Assembly (NCBI RefSeq): GCF_020687805.1
Contig: NZ_JAJEWQ010000002.1
Span: forward strand, 127,300-191,299
Source: Planctobacterium marinum
GTDB taxonomy: Bacteria; Pseudomonadota; Gammaproteobacteria; Enterobacterales; Alteromonadaceae
Direction of reading: 5' to 3'
Length of the DNA stretch: 64,000 nt
The notes beneath the pieces were generated by a model. It was given only the letters and a program-made list of their open reading frames with translations, ran no database searches and was not told the origin of the DNA. The position numbers and the translations under genes are program-made. Below, piece after piece: positions 1 through 8,246 of the stretch. How positions within the stretch are numbered: the stretch's first letter is position 1; each line of letters begins with the position of its first letter.

Positions 1-53
1 GGATTATCCATGACAAGAGCGGCGGCTTATCGGTTAGCTCCCCAATACCATGT

Positions 54-86
54 AGCCTCGAAGAAATCTTCGAGGCTTTTTATTTT
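54..86 (+). terminator. intrinsic terminator of repeat unit 1
   Basis: AGCCTCGAA (54-62) pairs with TTCGAGGCT (69-77) across a 6-nt loop and is followed by TTTTATTTT. The same element recurs 115 bp later in unit 2, and with one mismatch at about 398-430 in unit 4. Confidence 0.75.
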
Positions 87-283
87 GGACAATCAGATGA
101 ATGATTGTCCACGACGGATTATCCATGACAAGAGCGGCGGCTTATCGGTTAGCTCCCCAATACCATGTAGCCTCGAAGAAATCTTCGAGGCTTTTTATTT
201 TGGACAATCAGATGAATGATTGTCCACGACGGATTATTCATAACAAGAGCGGCGGCTTATCGGTTAGCTCCCCAACTTCAGAA

Positions 284-316
284 AGCCCTGATTTCTTTTC
301 AGGGCTTTTTATTTCG
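284..316 (+). terminator. variant terminator of repeat unit 3
   Basis: AGCCCTGA (284-291) pairs with TCAGGGCT (299-306) and a T-rich run follows. Both arms differ from those of the other units, yet pairing is kept, so this is a compensated stem replacement. Confidence 0.75.
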
Positions 317-518
317 GACAATCAGATGAAAGGTTGTCCACGACGGATTATCCATGACAGGAGCGGCGGCTTATCGGTTAGCTCCCCAATACCATGTAGC
401 CTCGAAGAAATCTTAGAGGCTTTTTATTTTGGACAATCAGGTGAATGATAGTCCGCGACGTATTGTCCATGACAAGAGCGGCGGCTTATCATTTCAGGCA
501 AACTGACGCTGTTTTTCT

Positions 519-1136
519 CTATTCGTCTGAAAAAGAGAACAATGCCCAACTATTCACATCTGTTTCCTGGGCTTGTTCCGGGAAAAACAGTGAGACGTTT
601 TTATCTCCCTGTATAATCGCGCTGACGCCGATCATCATGGTCCAAAGATTACCTGCGAATTTTTTACGCGCTATCTGAATTTGTCTATGTGTACCTTTGG
701 CAAATTTGGGATCTTTTCGGTTTTCAGGGTCCTGTAATCCGAAATAAGGAACCCAAAAACCGGCGTAATCCTGTAAATCCCAGGTGGCCGAAGGACGCCA
801 GTCGTTGCCTACAAATATCGCTTCTCCCATTTGTGCAGACAGGTGAAATTTGTGCAATTGCTTTGTTTGAGGATGCTTTATAAATACATCTAAAACGGTA
901 TAGTCTTCTGGCTTACCACGGGCGCACAGGTAAAAATAATCTTTGTCTTGCATCATAAGCAGTGAGGCTCCAGCCGGTAAATCCAGTTTTGTTGCAGCAT
1001 CCCATTCGTCACTACCACATTTCCCATCCAGTAATGCCGCAGCAGCGGTTGCATTAATACGGATACTATTGTCAGCGCTAACGGTGCTGGCCATAATCAA
1101 TAACGTGCAGCTAATTATCAGAAATTTGTTTTTCAT
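519..1136 (-). CDS. secreted protein of unknown function, possibly DOMON/CBM9-like
   Basis: A 205-aa protein with a clear signal peptide (about residues 1-21, ending in TVSA). The mature part has an early LLDGKCGSDEWDAA stretch followed by alternating hydrophobic strands and several Trp/Tyr (YFYLCARG, WDLQDYAGFWVPYFG). This recalls beta-sandwich DOMON or CBM9-like domains, whose members often begin with a DGxxDExW-like motif. No catalytic residues are evident. It is transcribed toward the tandem repeat and has no operon partner. The fold is a guess from pattern; the secretion call is firm. Confidence 0.75.
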   Translation of the reverse strand: MKNKFLIISCTLLIMASTVSADNSIRINATAAAALLDGKCGSDEWDAATKLDLPAGASLLMMQDKDYFYLCARGKPEDYTVLDVFIKHPQTKQLHKFHLSAQMGEAIFVGNDWRPSATWDLQDYAGFWVPYFGLQDPENRKDPKFAKGTHRQIQIARKKFAGNLWTMMIGVSAIIQGDKNVSLFFPEQAQETDVNSWALFSFSDE

Positions 1137-1395
1137 TGAATCCTCTTTGGATTTTATCTGTGCTTCGGTTTTTATACGCCAATAAACATGGTACTGAGCA
1201 ACTGAAGGTACAGCCGTTGAACTTGTATTTCCTGACGATTTTCTGATTTATTGCTGATTTGTCACTGACTTTAATTGTTACTGGATACATTCAGCTAACA
1301 ATGCTGTAATTCAGGCAGTGTTACGAGTATTTAATTTCGCGGTGGGTGCTTCGTTTCGCGGCGTTAACTAACAGTAAAATCTATCAGGGTGATAA

Positions 1396-1887
1396 ATGAA
1401 TACGGATGAGTCAGAGTTAAGTAAGCTGAAGACGAAGTGGCAGGATCGAGCAATGACCAGCCAATCTGCCCATTATGATGCAGGCAACAGCTATGAAAAA
1501 TTATTCTTGTATTTAGGGGCTACGGTTGTTGCGATGTCGGCCGCTGTGGGTAGCGCAGAAGTCTTAGTTCCGTCATCGGTCGTAGAAGAATGGGGCGCAG
1601 AAACGGTAAAAAGCATATCGGGTGTTATTAGCTTGTTTATTGCAATATTGGCGGGTCTGCAAACCTTTTTGAAATTTAGCCAAAAATCCGAAAAACATAA
1701 ACTTGCTGGTGCTAAGTATGGGGATGTCAGAAGATCTCTAGAAGAAATATCGTTGCTCATCGGATCGCAAGAAGATAAGGCCAAATCTGCATTGCACGAA
1801 GTGAAGAAACAACTAGACTCCCTGGCGTTAGAGTCGCCTGAATTACCAGACAAAATTCTGAAAAAACACGGGGGGTGCGACAGTTAA
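1396..1887 (+). CDS. SLATT-like two-TM protein (DUF4231 type)
   Basis: A 163-aa protein with two hydrophobic segments (about residues 35-55 and 72-92), then an amphipathic, charged C-terminal helix containing KHKLAGAKYGDVRRSLEEI. The layout W..RA..S..HYDAG..YEK, two membrane helices, then H..A..Y..LRR.L matches the SLATT family. Those proteins are membrane effectors often paired with SMODS nucleotidyltransferases or SLOG sensors in anti-phage systems. No such partner is adjacent: downstream lies a decayed receiver fragment and upstream a divergently transcribed secreted protein. An AGGGT ribosome-binding site precedes the ATG. It may be an orphan effector or may act with a distant gene. Confidence 0.7.
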   Translation: MNTDESELSKLKTKWQDRAMTSQSAHYDAGNSYEKLFLYLGATVVAMSAAVGSAEVLVPSSVVEEWGAETVKSISGVISLFIAILAGLQTFLKFSQKSEKHKLAGAKYGDVRRSLEEISLLIGSQEDKAKSALHEVKKQLDSLALESPELPDKILKKHGGCDS

Positions 1888-1961
1888 CCGGTCGCTGCTA
1901 TCGGTAACATGTAAATCATCGGATTATTTAATACCTGACGCATCCGGCTCAGATACCTCAA

Positions 1962-2176
1962 TGGCACTATCTAAATTCTTGAGGGCAATGGGTTTGGTGA
2001 GTGTTTCATCAATCATGTCCTGGTTTTTGAGTTATTTGGCTGCGCCTGCAATGTTGCTGTTAACCATAATGGCCCTGATGGGCTTTCCTGAGGTGGCCTA
2101 TCGCTATTCTCCGTTCAGAGCACAATAAGCCAGGCCTATTGTGGTCCGTTATCCGTATATCAAATTAGTGTTTTTG
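1962..2176 (-). pseudogene. decayed duplicate of a receiver-domain 3' end
   Basis: About 215 bp align base for base with 5508-5725, the 3' end of the hybrid histidine kinase at 5463-7553, in the same orientation. Shared stretches include GAGGGCAATGGGTTTGGTGA and CATAATGG..CTGATGGGCTTT. Substitutions and small indels break the reading frame. The copy runs into the last few codons of the flgT-like gene, whose stop codon lies inside the homology. It is a relic of local duplication or recombination. Confidence 0.85.
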
Positions 2177-3340
2177 TTCTGCAGAGCTCATAAAATCGAA
2201 TACCCTTGCACTGAGTGATGCGCCAATTTTCACCGGGTAGATAACGGACGTTTCTGAATTTAAACTGATTACTTTGAATTCACTGTCTTTCTGGTGAGAA
2301 ATATAGGGTTTACTTAATATTCGACCAGAGTATTCTGAAACTCTTTTATTTAGATTTAATATATCGCCGACCTGAACTCCGTGCGATGCACCTAAATTTA
2401 TGATGAATCCACTATCAGTAGGCGCAATAATTTGGGCATAACTTTTGGAGCATTTAATTGCATCGTCAATATCAATGGCAGCATTGCCCAAAGTATTGGC
2501 GATCGCCATGCCAAAGTCAGACTGCCAAAACAGGCTACTTTGTAAATCTACTGGATCATTGAGGGAAAATGACCAGTCAGCTTCAGCATGATAGGATTGC
2601 TCAAGGATGATATTCTGACTAAAGGTATCCAGGAGGTAAATTCTTATCGTGAAGCTTCGACGAGTTTTGGTTTGTTTTGAAAAAATCTTGTCTTTGGTTT
2701 GGGTAAACAAACTTAGATCACGAATTACGCCAAAAAGTGCATACTGATGCCCATATTCTCTTTCCAGGTATTCAGAATTGCGGACTAATTCTGGCCATTG
2801 GAACCCGGAGTTAGCGTCATTTAGATCGAAAGATTGATTTATTAAATGAGCATTGAGCTGTTCAATGTGAGAGTTTAATTGAAGCTGCATCCTTTTCGTT
2901 ACATGTGTCCCAATATCAAAAAGCTGCCCTAATGCAGCTTGTTTAGGATCCATCAACACGAACTGACTTACGAGCAGTCTTTTTCCGTATTTGGTTTTTC
3001 TGCAACCCTCATCCACGAGAATGTCAGCTCTGACATTTACCGTCAAAACACCGTTGCTAATATCTTCACTCAAAACCTCTGCGCGTCTCAGGTAGCCTTG
3101 CGTTTGTAATATAACTTTACTACCAACCAACACCCCATCTAAGACGATTTCTTCTGAAGAAATCGTTGCTCCGGCTCTGTAGGACGCATCCGATATTGCA
3201 TTTTTAATGGTCAATTCACGGACGGCATCCAAATCAGCGCCATCAATTGACATTCTTGCCTGGCCGTAAAACCAGTTTTCCGAATAGGCCAGGTTGCACC
3301 AACCCATTAAAATAACTATCAAAATGGTTTTTATATCCAT
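2165..3340 (-). CDS. flgT: FlgT-like flagellar H-ring assembly protein
   Basis: A 391-aa secreted protein with a signal peptide of about 20 residues (ending NLAYS) and then ENWFYGQARM. The N-terminal domain resembles the conserved start of FlgT. A middle domain (about 110-290) and a C-terminal domain (about 305-385, SGFIINLGASHGVQVGD) follow the FlgT three-domain plan. In Vibrio, FlgT builds the H-ring around the basal body of sodium-driven polar flagella. It follows the flgH-like gene by 7 bp and shares the sigma-54 promoter upstream of orf241. The last codons lie in sequence duplicated from a kinase gene, so the extreme C-terminus may be altered. Confidence 0.8.
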   Translation of the reverse strand: MDIKTILIVILMGWCNLAYSENWFYGQARMSIDGADLDAVRELTIKNAISDASYRAGATISSEEIVLDGVLVGSKVILQTQGYLRRAEVLSEDISNGVLTVNVRADILVDEGCRKTKYGKRLLVSQFVLMDPKQAALGQLFDIGTHVTKRMQLQLNSHIEQLNAHLINQSFDLNDANSGFQWPELVRNSEYLEREYGHQYALFGVIRDLSLFTQTKDKIFSKQTKTRRSFTIRIYLLDTFSQNIILEQSYHAEADWSFSLNDPVDLQSSLFWQSDFGMAIANTLGNAAIDIDDAIKCSKSYAQIIAPTDSGFIINLGASHGVQVGDILNLNKRVSEYSGRILSKPYISHQKDSEFKVISLNSETSVIYPVKIGASLSARVFDFMSSAEQKH

Positions 3341-3347
3341 GATCTAC

Positions 3348-4160
3348 TCAATTGAAAACGGAAAGAATTTTGTCAATTACAGAACCCCTTTGGTTCTCTT
3401 GTAGTTCACCCACACCGCTGAACTCAATTTTTGGGTTTCCCAGTTTTGTCGAGCTTACGGTGTTCTGTGCGGTTATATCCTTTGTGCGTATTTCACCAAT
3501 GACTCTGACAAATTCCTCTCCTTCATTGAGTTTTAACCACTTTTCTCCTGCAACGATTAAATTCCCATTGTTGAGGATCTCTTTAACGAAAACATTGATA
3601 ACACCTTCTACTGAATTAAATTGTTCGCTACTGGCTGAACTTTCGAAAGAACTGCCTTGTTGATGATCCACATTAACTTGTCCTCTCTCCAGGTTTATCC
3701 CCCCGGCTCTAACCTGCAGCGGACCAACAGACATTTCACTGGCTTTATCCTTCTTCAGTTGTTGGTTTTTGGTCGCTTTAGTTTCTTCTTCAATGACTAC
3801 CTGAACCATGTCGCCAATCTTGTAATTGGTTTTATGTAGAAACAGTCCATAGTATTCATTCTCATTAAACAGCGAACCTGTTGGCGCAACCAGTTGAGGA
3901 GGATTTTTGTTTCGTATTGGGACATAGTCGATGTTGCCCCTTGCTATTTTTTCAGGCTCGGGATGCGGAAGGGGAGTATTACTTACTCGGGGATCTGTTG
4001 GTAAATTCTTAACCACTTCTTGTTCTGATGAATTGAGAGTTTGACAACCTGTTAGCAGAATAAAAGCAGCGAAAAGTGCAAGCCTCTTGGTTTTCGCACA
4101 TAAAAAAGGTTGGCGAGGAAAGGACGAAAGCAGATGAAACTTCATCATGTCGGTTCTCAC
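3348..4160 (-). CDS. flgH: FlgH-like flagellar L-ring lipoprotein, divergent and long
   Basis: A 270-aa protein with lipobox LLTGC (Cys about residue 39). The FlgH core starts near residue 100 with YKIGDMVQVVIEE and includes NLIVAGEKWLKLNEGEEFVR and NTVSSTKLGNPKIEFSGVG. FlgH forms the outer-membrane L-ring. It is longer than the usual ~225-230 aa because of an extended pre-lipobox region and a charged linker. The frame opens at a GTG (4160); ATG codons at 4148 and 4145 are equally plausible starts, since no site has a strong Shine-Dalgarno. It lies between orf241 and flgT with no flgG or flgI nearby, so it may be a second, specialised copy. Confidence 0.8.
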   Translation of the reverse strand: MRTDMMKFHLLSSFPRQPFLCAKTKRLALFAAFILLTGCQTLNSSEQEVVKNLPTDPRVSNTPLPHPEPEKIARGNIDYVPIRNKNPPQLVAPTGSLFNENEYYGLFLHKTNYKIGDMVQVVIEEETKATKNQQLKKDKASEMSVGPLQVRAGGINLERGQVNVDHQQGSSFESSASSEQFNSVEGVINVFVKEILNNGNLIVAGEKWLKLNEGEEFVRVIGEIRTKDITAQNTVSSTKLGNPKIEFSGVGELQENQRGSVIDKILSVFN

Positions 4161-4178
4161 AATGTAATGGTGTAACTT

Positions 4179-4904
4179 TTAAGCACTAATGTTGGAAACT
4201 AACTCAGCCCCTAAATTGAAGGCATTTTCAGTAATAGAGTCTCCTGTCACTGACTCAGTTGCTGTGTCAATCGCTGCATAGGCTGCACCCATTGGACCTC
4301 CGGCAATGAAACCACCAGCAATTGCTGAAGCTGCACTAATGTCTGTGGGAGTTGTTCCTTTGTAAATATCAGAAACAATTGGAATATGGTTTAGTGGGTT
4401 AACTGCTTCGAAGACATCTTCAATACCCGCTCCGTCTGCCCCAAAAGAAAAACTGACGAAACTATCAAAGGCTTTTTCTGCATCATTCATCATTCCTTCG
4501 ATGATTGAGGTGGGTTCAGCTTCAGACGTCTGGTTTTGTGGAACATCCTGGTCAGTGCTCGCAACTTCACTGTTAGATTGTTGGCTTGCTGCACTTGATG
4601 TAAGCAATGAGGTTTTTAACGCTCCGGCAAACTGGCGTTGCAGGTCTGAAATGTCATTGTCAGAGAAAAGTCCTTCTCCGGAAGCAGGAGTTGATGTAGA
4701 CGCAGAGGAGTCCAGAAGTTTATCCAGTGTGTCCGCACTTTTTTTGACGATAGTCGCCGTATCGTTATTGACGTTGCTGACATTGTCAACCACTGCACCC
4801 ACCGAGCCTAAAGTGGTTTTAAATAAACCACCGTTGATTTGTTCTTTTTCACCCCGGCTGGTGATATCAATAATGGTGTTATCACGCGTAATCTGTTCTA
4901 ACAT
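4179..4904 (-). CDS. unknown protein, first gene of the flgH-flgT unit
   Basis: A 241-aa protein with no signal peptide. The N-terminal and middle parts are low-complexity and rich in Ser, Asp, Asn and Thr (about 50-135). The C-terminal third is more ordered: NPLNHIPIVSDIYKGTTP, then a Gly/Ala-rich hydrophobic stretch (AIAGGFIAGGPMGAAYAA, about 195-215) that could insert in a membrane. A GGAG site lies 7 nt before the ATG. It is the promoter-proximal gene of the sigma-54 unit, 19 bp before flgH. I do not recognise the family; by position it may be an accessory to the L-ring/H-ring pair. Confidence 0.65.
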   Translation of the reverse strand: MLEQITRDNTIIDITSRGEKEQINGGLFKTTLGSVGAVVDNVSNVNNDTATIVKKSADTLDKLLDSSASTSTPASGEGLFSDNDISDLQRQFAGALKTSLLTSSAASQQSNSEVASTDQDVPQNQTSEAEPTSIIEGMMNDAEKAFDSFVSFSFGADGAGIEDVFEAVNPLNHIPIVSDIYKGTTPTDISAASAIAGGFIAGGPMGAAYAAIDTATESVTGDSITENAFNLGAELVSNISA

Positions 4905-5000
4905 TGTTACACTCCAACGTGTTTTAAATATACAAATATTGAAAGAGCTATAAATAAAGAAGGTAAATTTTTATCTGAAGTACTCAGATGATTTTCATTA

Positions 5001-5017
5001 GGCAGAAAGTGTGCCAA
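5001..5017 (-). promoter_or_regulatory. sigma-54 promoter for orf241-flgH-flgT
   Basis: The minus strand reads TTGGCACACTTTCTGCC, matching the -24 TGGCAC and -12 TGC elements with correct spacing (GG to GC). It lies about 97 bp upstream of the orf241 start. Sigma-54 control is typical of middle flagellar genes. Confidence 0.7.
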
Positions 5018-5462
5018 AAGTTTTACTTTTTTGAGTTGTGTGAAAACTCTGGGAGACGGGAATAAATTATATACCGAAGATTATATAACCTGACATAATT
5101 TGCCACCTGTCGCGGCAATAAAGTCCATTTTATCAATGTGTTGTGGCACATTATTGCCCAGATGTAATTAAATGTAACGACAACACTTAAATGACATTGG
5201 TTTCGTAGTTGAAGTATTTTTTAGCATTGTCACTTAGTTCATTTAATGAGCTAAGAAACGTTCATAAATATTACATATAGTTTCTTTTTTAAGCGTTGCT
5301 GTTTCTTTTATCGGTAATAAAATTGAAATGTTTATCTTTTATGCCGGCTTTTTTCAGGTGTGTAATATTTAACTCATTTGTGGGCTGATTTTGTTGATGC
5401 CTTGATGACCTGCCGCGATGTGAAATGTCCGTCGGGCTGTAACAAACACTGACCATTCAAAA
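5018..5462. other. AT-rich intergenic stretch without a gene
   Basis: The 445 bp between the sigma-54 promoter and the end of the kinase gene hold no convincing frame on either strand. I see no strong terminator hairpin for the kinase gene, only short AT-rich inverted segments. Confidence 0.6.
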
Positions 5463-7553
5463 TTATTGTAGATTGGAGTCTGAATTCACCGAACTCGAAG
5501 GCGATTCTATAGCACTATCTAAATTATTGAGGGCAATGGGTTTGGTGAGTATTTCATCAATCATGCCCTGGTTCTTGAGTTCTTTGGCTGCGTCTTCAAT
5601 GTCGCCGGTAACCATAATGGTTCTGATGGGCTTTTTACTGAGGTGGCGTATCGCTAATATCAGTTCAGAGCCTAATAAGCCCGGCATATTGTGGTCTGTT
5701 ACCAGTACGTCAAATTGATGTTTTGCTTGCTGGAACAATGCCAGTACTTCCTGGCCGTTGGAGGCTTCGGTCACCTTGTAACCCTTCATGGTCAGGTAGG
5801 TGCTATAGATATTGCGCAAACTGGCTTCATCTTCCACCAGTAATATCTGCTCAGTGCCACTCAGCTTCTGCGGACTGGGTTCTGGAATATTTTCCTCTGC
5901 CTGAAGCGGTGTGGCAGGCAACCGGATCACAAATGTTGTGCCTTTTTGCGGCTCACTGTGGACACTGATGGAGCCATCTAGTTTTTGGATTACACCGTGT
6001 ACCACCGATAAACCCAGTCCGGTACCTTCGGTTTTCTTCTTGGTGCTAAAAAAGGGTTCGAACAGTTTGTGTTTTGCTTCCTCCGCGATGCCACTGCCAT
6101 TGTCGGTGATGGCTAAGAGAAAGTCATCTCCTTCCCGGGTCAGTGTTAAATCGACGCTGGTGGCACCTGCCTGGGAGGCGTTTTTCACCAGGTTGATCAG
6201 TATCTGGCTGACGGAGGACTCATCAGCCAGGATATTACCTTGTGCGTGGCAGGCGAAATTGACCGTGCATTTCTTTTTTAGCCCGGGGGCCAGCAACTCT
6301 AACGTTTGACTAATGTGTTGTGCGATGTCGATCACTTTCAGGTATTCGGTGTCTGCCCGGGAAAACTGTAAAATCTGGCGTACCAAACTCGCGCCTCTTT
6401 CGCCAGCTTCAATAATATGATTGACACATTTTTGGGCACTGTCGTTTAAAGCTACGCTGAGTTTTAACAACTCAGAGCTGCCGCGAATTATCGCCAGAAT
6501 GTTGTTGAAATCGTGTGCGATACCACTGGCCAGGGTGCCCATAGACTCCATTTTTTGCGCGTTTTGCGAGCGTTGTTCAACTTCTATGACAGACCGCAAA
6601 TCGGTGATATTGAGCCAAATCAGCTCGGCACCATCGTCAATCCGATGTGAGCTGAACTGATCAAAAAATACCGGAATTGCAGTGCCATTCAGGGCCAGGA
6701 CTTTGCCTGACATTTCGTTTTGATTTGTGGCATTGTGACCAACACAAACCGATTCCACCGGTTCACCCAGCAATTGCGATTTGTGCTGATATTGCAGCAT
6801 TTCAACAAAGCTCTGGTTGACAAAGTTGATCTTCCCGGTGGCTTTTTCATAGTTGAGCACGCCGTTTTGTGAGTGATCAGTAAAGGTATCAAAGGTATGT
6901 CTGATGCGGGCAATCTGAGTGCGTTGGCGTTCTATAGCTGCTTTGTCATTTTTAACCCGCCGCAGTACCGGCAATACTACAAATAACAATGCCACTGTGA
7001 TAAGCGTAACAGACAAAATAAGTGTTTGTTGTAGCCGGGTGAGTTGTTGTTCCTGGTGGCTTTGTTGTTCCTGGTAAAGGTTATCAGCCAGTTGGCGCAA
7101 TGCCGTCAACATGTCGCGATTGGCATCGCTACTGATAAAATGTTGGGCAGGTGTCGTATCGTCATTTAACGCGTCCCGGGTAACCGTGATGAGTTGTTCT
7201 AACTGCTGGTACAGTGGCTCCGTGAGTCGTTCATTGTCGGACGTGTCATGATTAAATGCCTGATGGCGAAAATAATTGCGGTTTTCCGTGATCCGGGAAA
7301 GCTGCTCAACCGCGTGGTGTTTCAAATTGCGGCGATGGGATAACTGGCTGGTGGAAATAAGAGCCTGTAAAGTAAGCTCCAGCGTTTTGGCGCGCTCACT
7401 CAATTCTTTTGCCAGACTGGCTTGCAGGACCTTAAGCTTTTGCAGCTCGATGTAATGCTGCTGTATGGCATAGGACATCAGCAATACTGCCAGAGCGGTC
7501 AGTAGCGAAATGGTAGAACGGGTTTTAAATCCCGTGAGTGACAGCGCTTCCAT
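5463..7553 (-). CDS. membrane hybrid histidine kinase with PAS and receiver domains
   Basis: A 696-aa protein: TM1 about 14-33, a periplasmic or helical sensor region, TM2 about 176-198, a PAS-like domain (about 215-320, NFVNQSFVEMLQY), HisKA with GTLASGIAHDFNNI holding the phospho-accepting His, HATPase with the N box, GSGIAEEAK and GTGLGLSVV, and a C-terminal receiver (about 570-690, LLVEDE, phospho-Asp in VTDHNMPG, Lys in LTKPI). No output domain is present, so phosphate probably passes to an unlinked partner. It is the last gene of a minus-strand run after the exporter and PqiA-like genes. Its 3' end is duplicated as a relic at 1962-2176. Confidence 0.9.
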   Translation of the reverse strand: MEALSLTGFKTRSTISLLTALAVLLMSYAIQQHYIELQKLKVLQASLAKELSERAKTLELTLQALISTSQLSHRRNLKHHAVEQLSRITENRNYFRHQAFNHDTSDNERLTEPLYQQLEQLITVTRDALNDDTTPAQHFISSDANRDMLTALRQLADNLYQEQQSHQEQQLTRLQQTLILSVTLITVALLFVVLPVLRRVKNDKAAIERQRTQIARIRHTFDTFTDHSQNGVLNYEKATGKINFVNQSFVEMLQYQHKSQLLGEPVESVCVGHNATNQNEMSGKVLALNGTAIPVFFDQFSSHRIDDGAELIWLNITDLRSVIEVEQRSQNAQKMESMGTLASGIAHDFNNILAIIRGSSELLKLSVALNDSAQKCVNHIIEAGERGASLVRQILQFSRADTEYLKVIDIAQHISQTLELLAPGLKKKCTVNFACHAQGNILADESSVSQILINLVKNASQAGATSVDLTLTREGDDFLLAITDNGSGIAEEAKHKLFEPFFSTKKKTEGTGLGLSVVHGVIQKLDGSISVHSEPQKGTTFVIRLPATPLQAEENIPEPSPQKLSGTEQILLVEDEASLRNIYSTYLTMKGYKVTEASNGQEVLALFQQAKHQFDVLVTDHNMPGLLGSELILAIRHLSKKPIRTIMVTGDIEDAAKELKNQGMIDEILTKPIALNNLDSAIESPSSSVNSDSNLQ

Positions 7554-7621
7554 GGTTTAGGCTGGCGATGTTTCCGCAGGTTTGTTTTGTTAAAGATAGC
7601 ACAACTGGCAAAACTGCCAAT

Positions 7622-8191
7622 TTAACGGGACTGGGATCTTACACCGTGTTGGAAAATCAGGGTGCCTGCCAGGGCCACAATACAGTAGCCGGTAAAATAC
7701 CAAAATCCTGGCCCAACGTTTGACAGGGTTTGCGAGCTCAGTTCAAAACTGACTTTAAACAACCCCATGTTGATTTCCTGCTGGCTGCTGGTGCTGCTGT
7801 GATCCGTTGAAAGTACTGCCAGAAAAATTGCCACCACAAAAACATCGGCCATGGACCACTTGCCGATATTACTTACCAGAGCCGACAATTTCTGTTGTGT
7901 ACCGGGAGTACGACAAAAACGCGCTATCGCTACCAGAAAAGTTTTCAGGACAGGAATGATGACTGAAAAAAACAAAATCAAAAAGCCCACCAGAAAACGC
8001 TGATCCTGCCAAAGTTCGTCAACCGTACCCAGAATCGAGAGTTGTTTATCAACCAGCGACGCGGTTAACGCTGAATTTCCCAGGTTTGCTAACAGCTCCA
8101 TATCCAGTGAGAACATGGGTAGTAAAATACCGGGTACAAATAACCCAAGTGCAATCAGATTGAGGGCAAAGCCGAGATTTTGTCGTAACAC
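7622..8191 (-). CDS. PqiA-domain inner-membrane protein
   Basis: About 189 aa from the GTG at 8191 (VLRQNLGFALN); the open frame runs further upstream, but that part overlaps the permease gene and reads as non-native. Four hydrophobic segments and GLFVPGILLPMFSLDM, FLILFFSVIIPVLKT and IGKWSMADVFVVAI are typical of a single PqiA (paraquat-inducible protein A) domain. Full PqiA proteins carry two such domains and work with MCE proteins in envelope lipid transport; here there is one domain and no MCE partner. It lies between the ABC permease and the hybrid kinase. Confidence 0.75.
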   Translation of the reverse strand: MLRQNLGFALNLIALGLFVPGILLPMFSLDMELLANLGNSALTASLVDKQLSILGTVDELWQDQRFLVGFLILFFSVIIPVLKTFLVAIARFCRTPGTQQKLSALVSNIGKWSMADVFVVAIFLAVLSTDHSSTSSQQEINMGLFKVSFELSSQTLSNVGPGFWYFTGYCIVALAGTLIFQHGVRSQSR

Positions 8192-8246
8192 AATTAACAG
8201 TCTCTGGTTGTTAAATTTTAGAACGGCAAAGATGCACCGTGGCGCG

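Larger units (their letters stand above)
1..490. repeat. 115-bp structured tandem repeat, about 4.3 copies
   Basis: Units lie at 1-115, 116-230, 231-344 and 345-459, with a partial unit at 460-490; the array may start before the window. Each unit has two hairpins: an intrinsic-terminator type stem followed by a T-run (54-86 in unit 1) and a 9-bp perfect inverted repeat GGACAATCA / TGATTGTCC (87-95 and 102-110). Unit 3 carries a different terminator stem whose two arms changed together, and unit 4 has single mismatches. This suggests the structure is or was selected. Open frames crossing the array are by-products of the repeat. It could be a tandem small-RNA gene or a repeated 3' end of an upstream RNA gene; I do not recognise the family. 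Confidence 0.9.

Noticed and set aside
10-448. Two open frames of 69 and 115 codons across the tandem repeat
   Set aside because: They repeat the same peptide in register with the 115-bp units, run through terminator hairpins and lack ribosome-binding sites.
1-490. CRISPR array or tRNA-derived repeat
   Set aside because: Units are contiguous with no unique spacers, and no T-loop or cloverleaf could be drawn although the repeat contains a CCA-like segment.
4501-4953. 150-codon plus-strand frame opposite orf241
   Set aside because: It is antisense to orf241, which has a good ribosome-binding site and fits the flgH-flgT unit behind the sigma-54 promoter.
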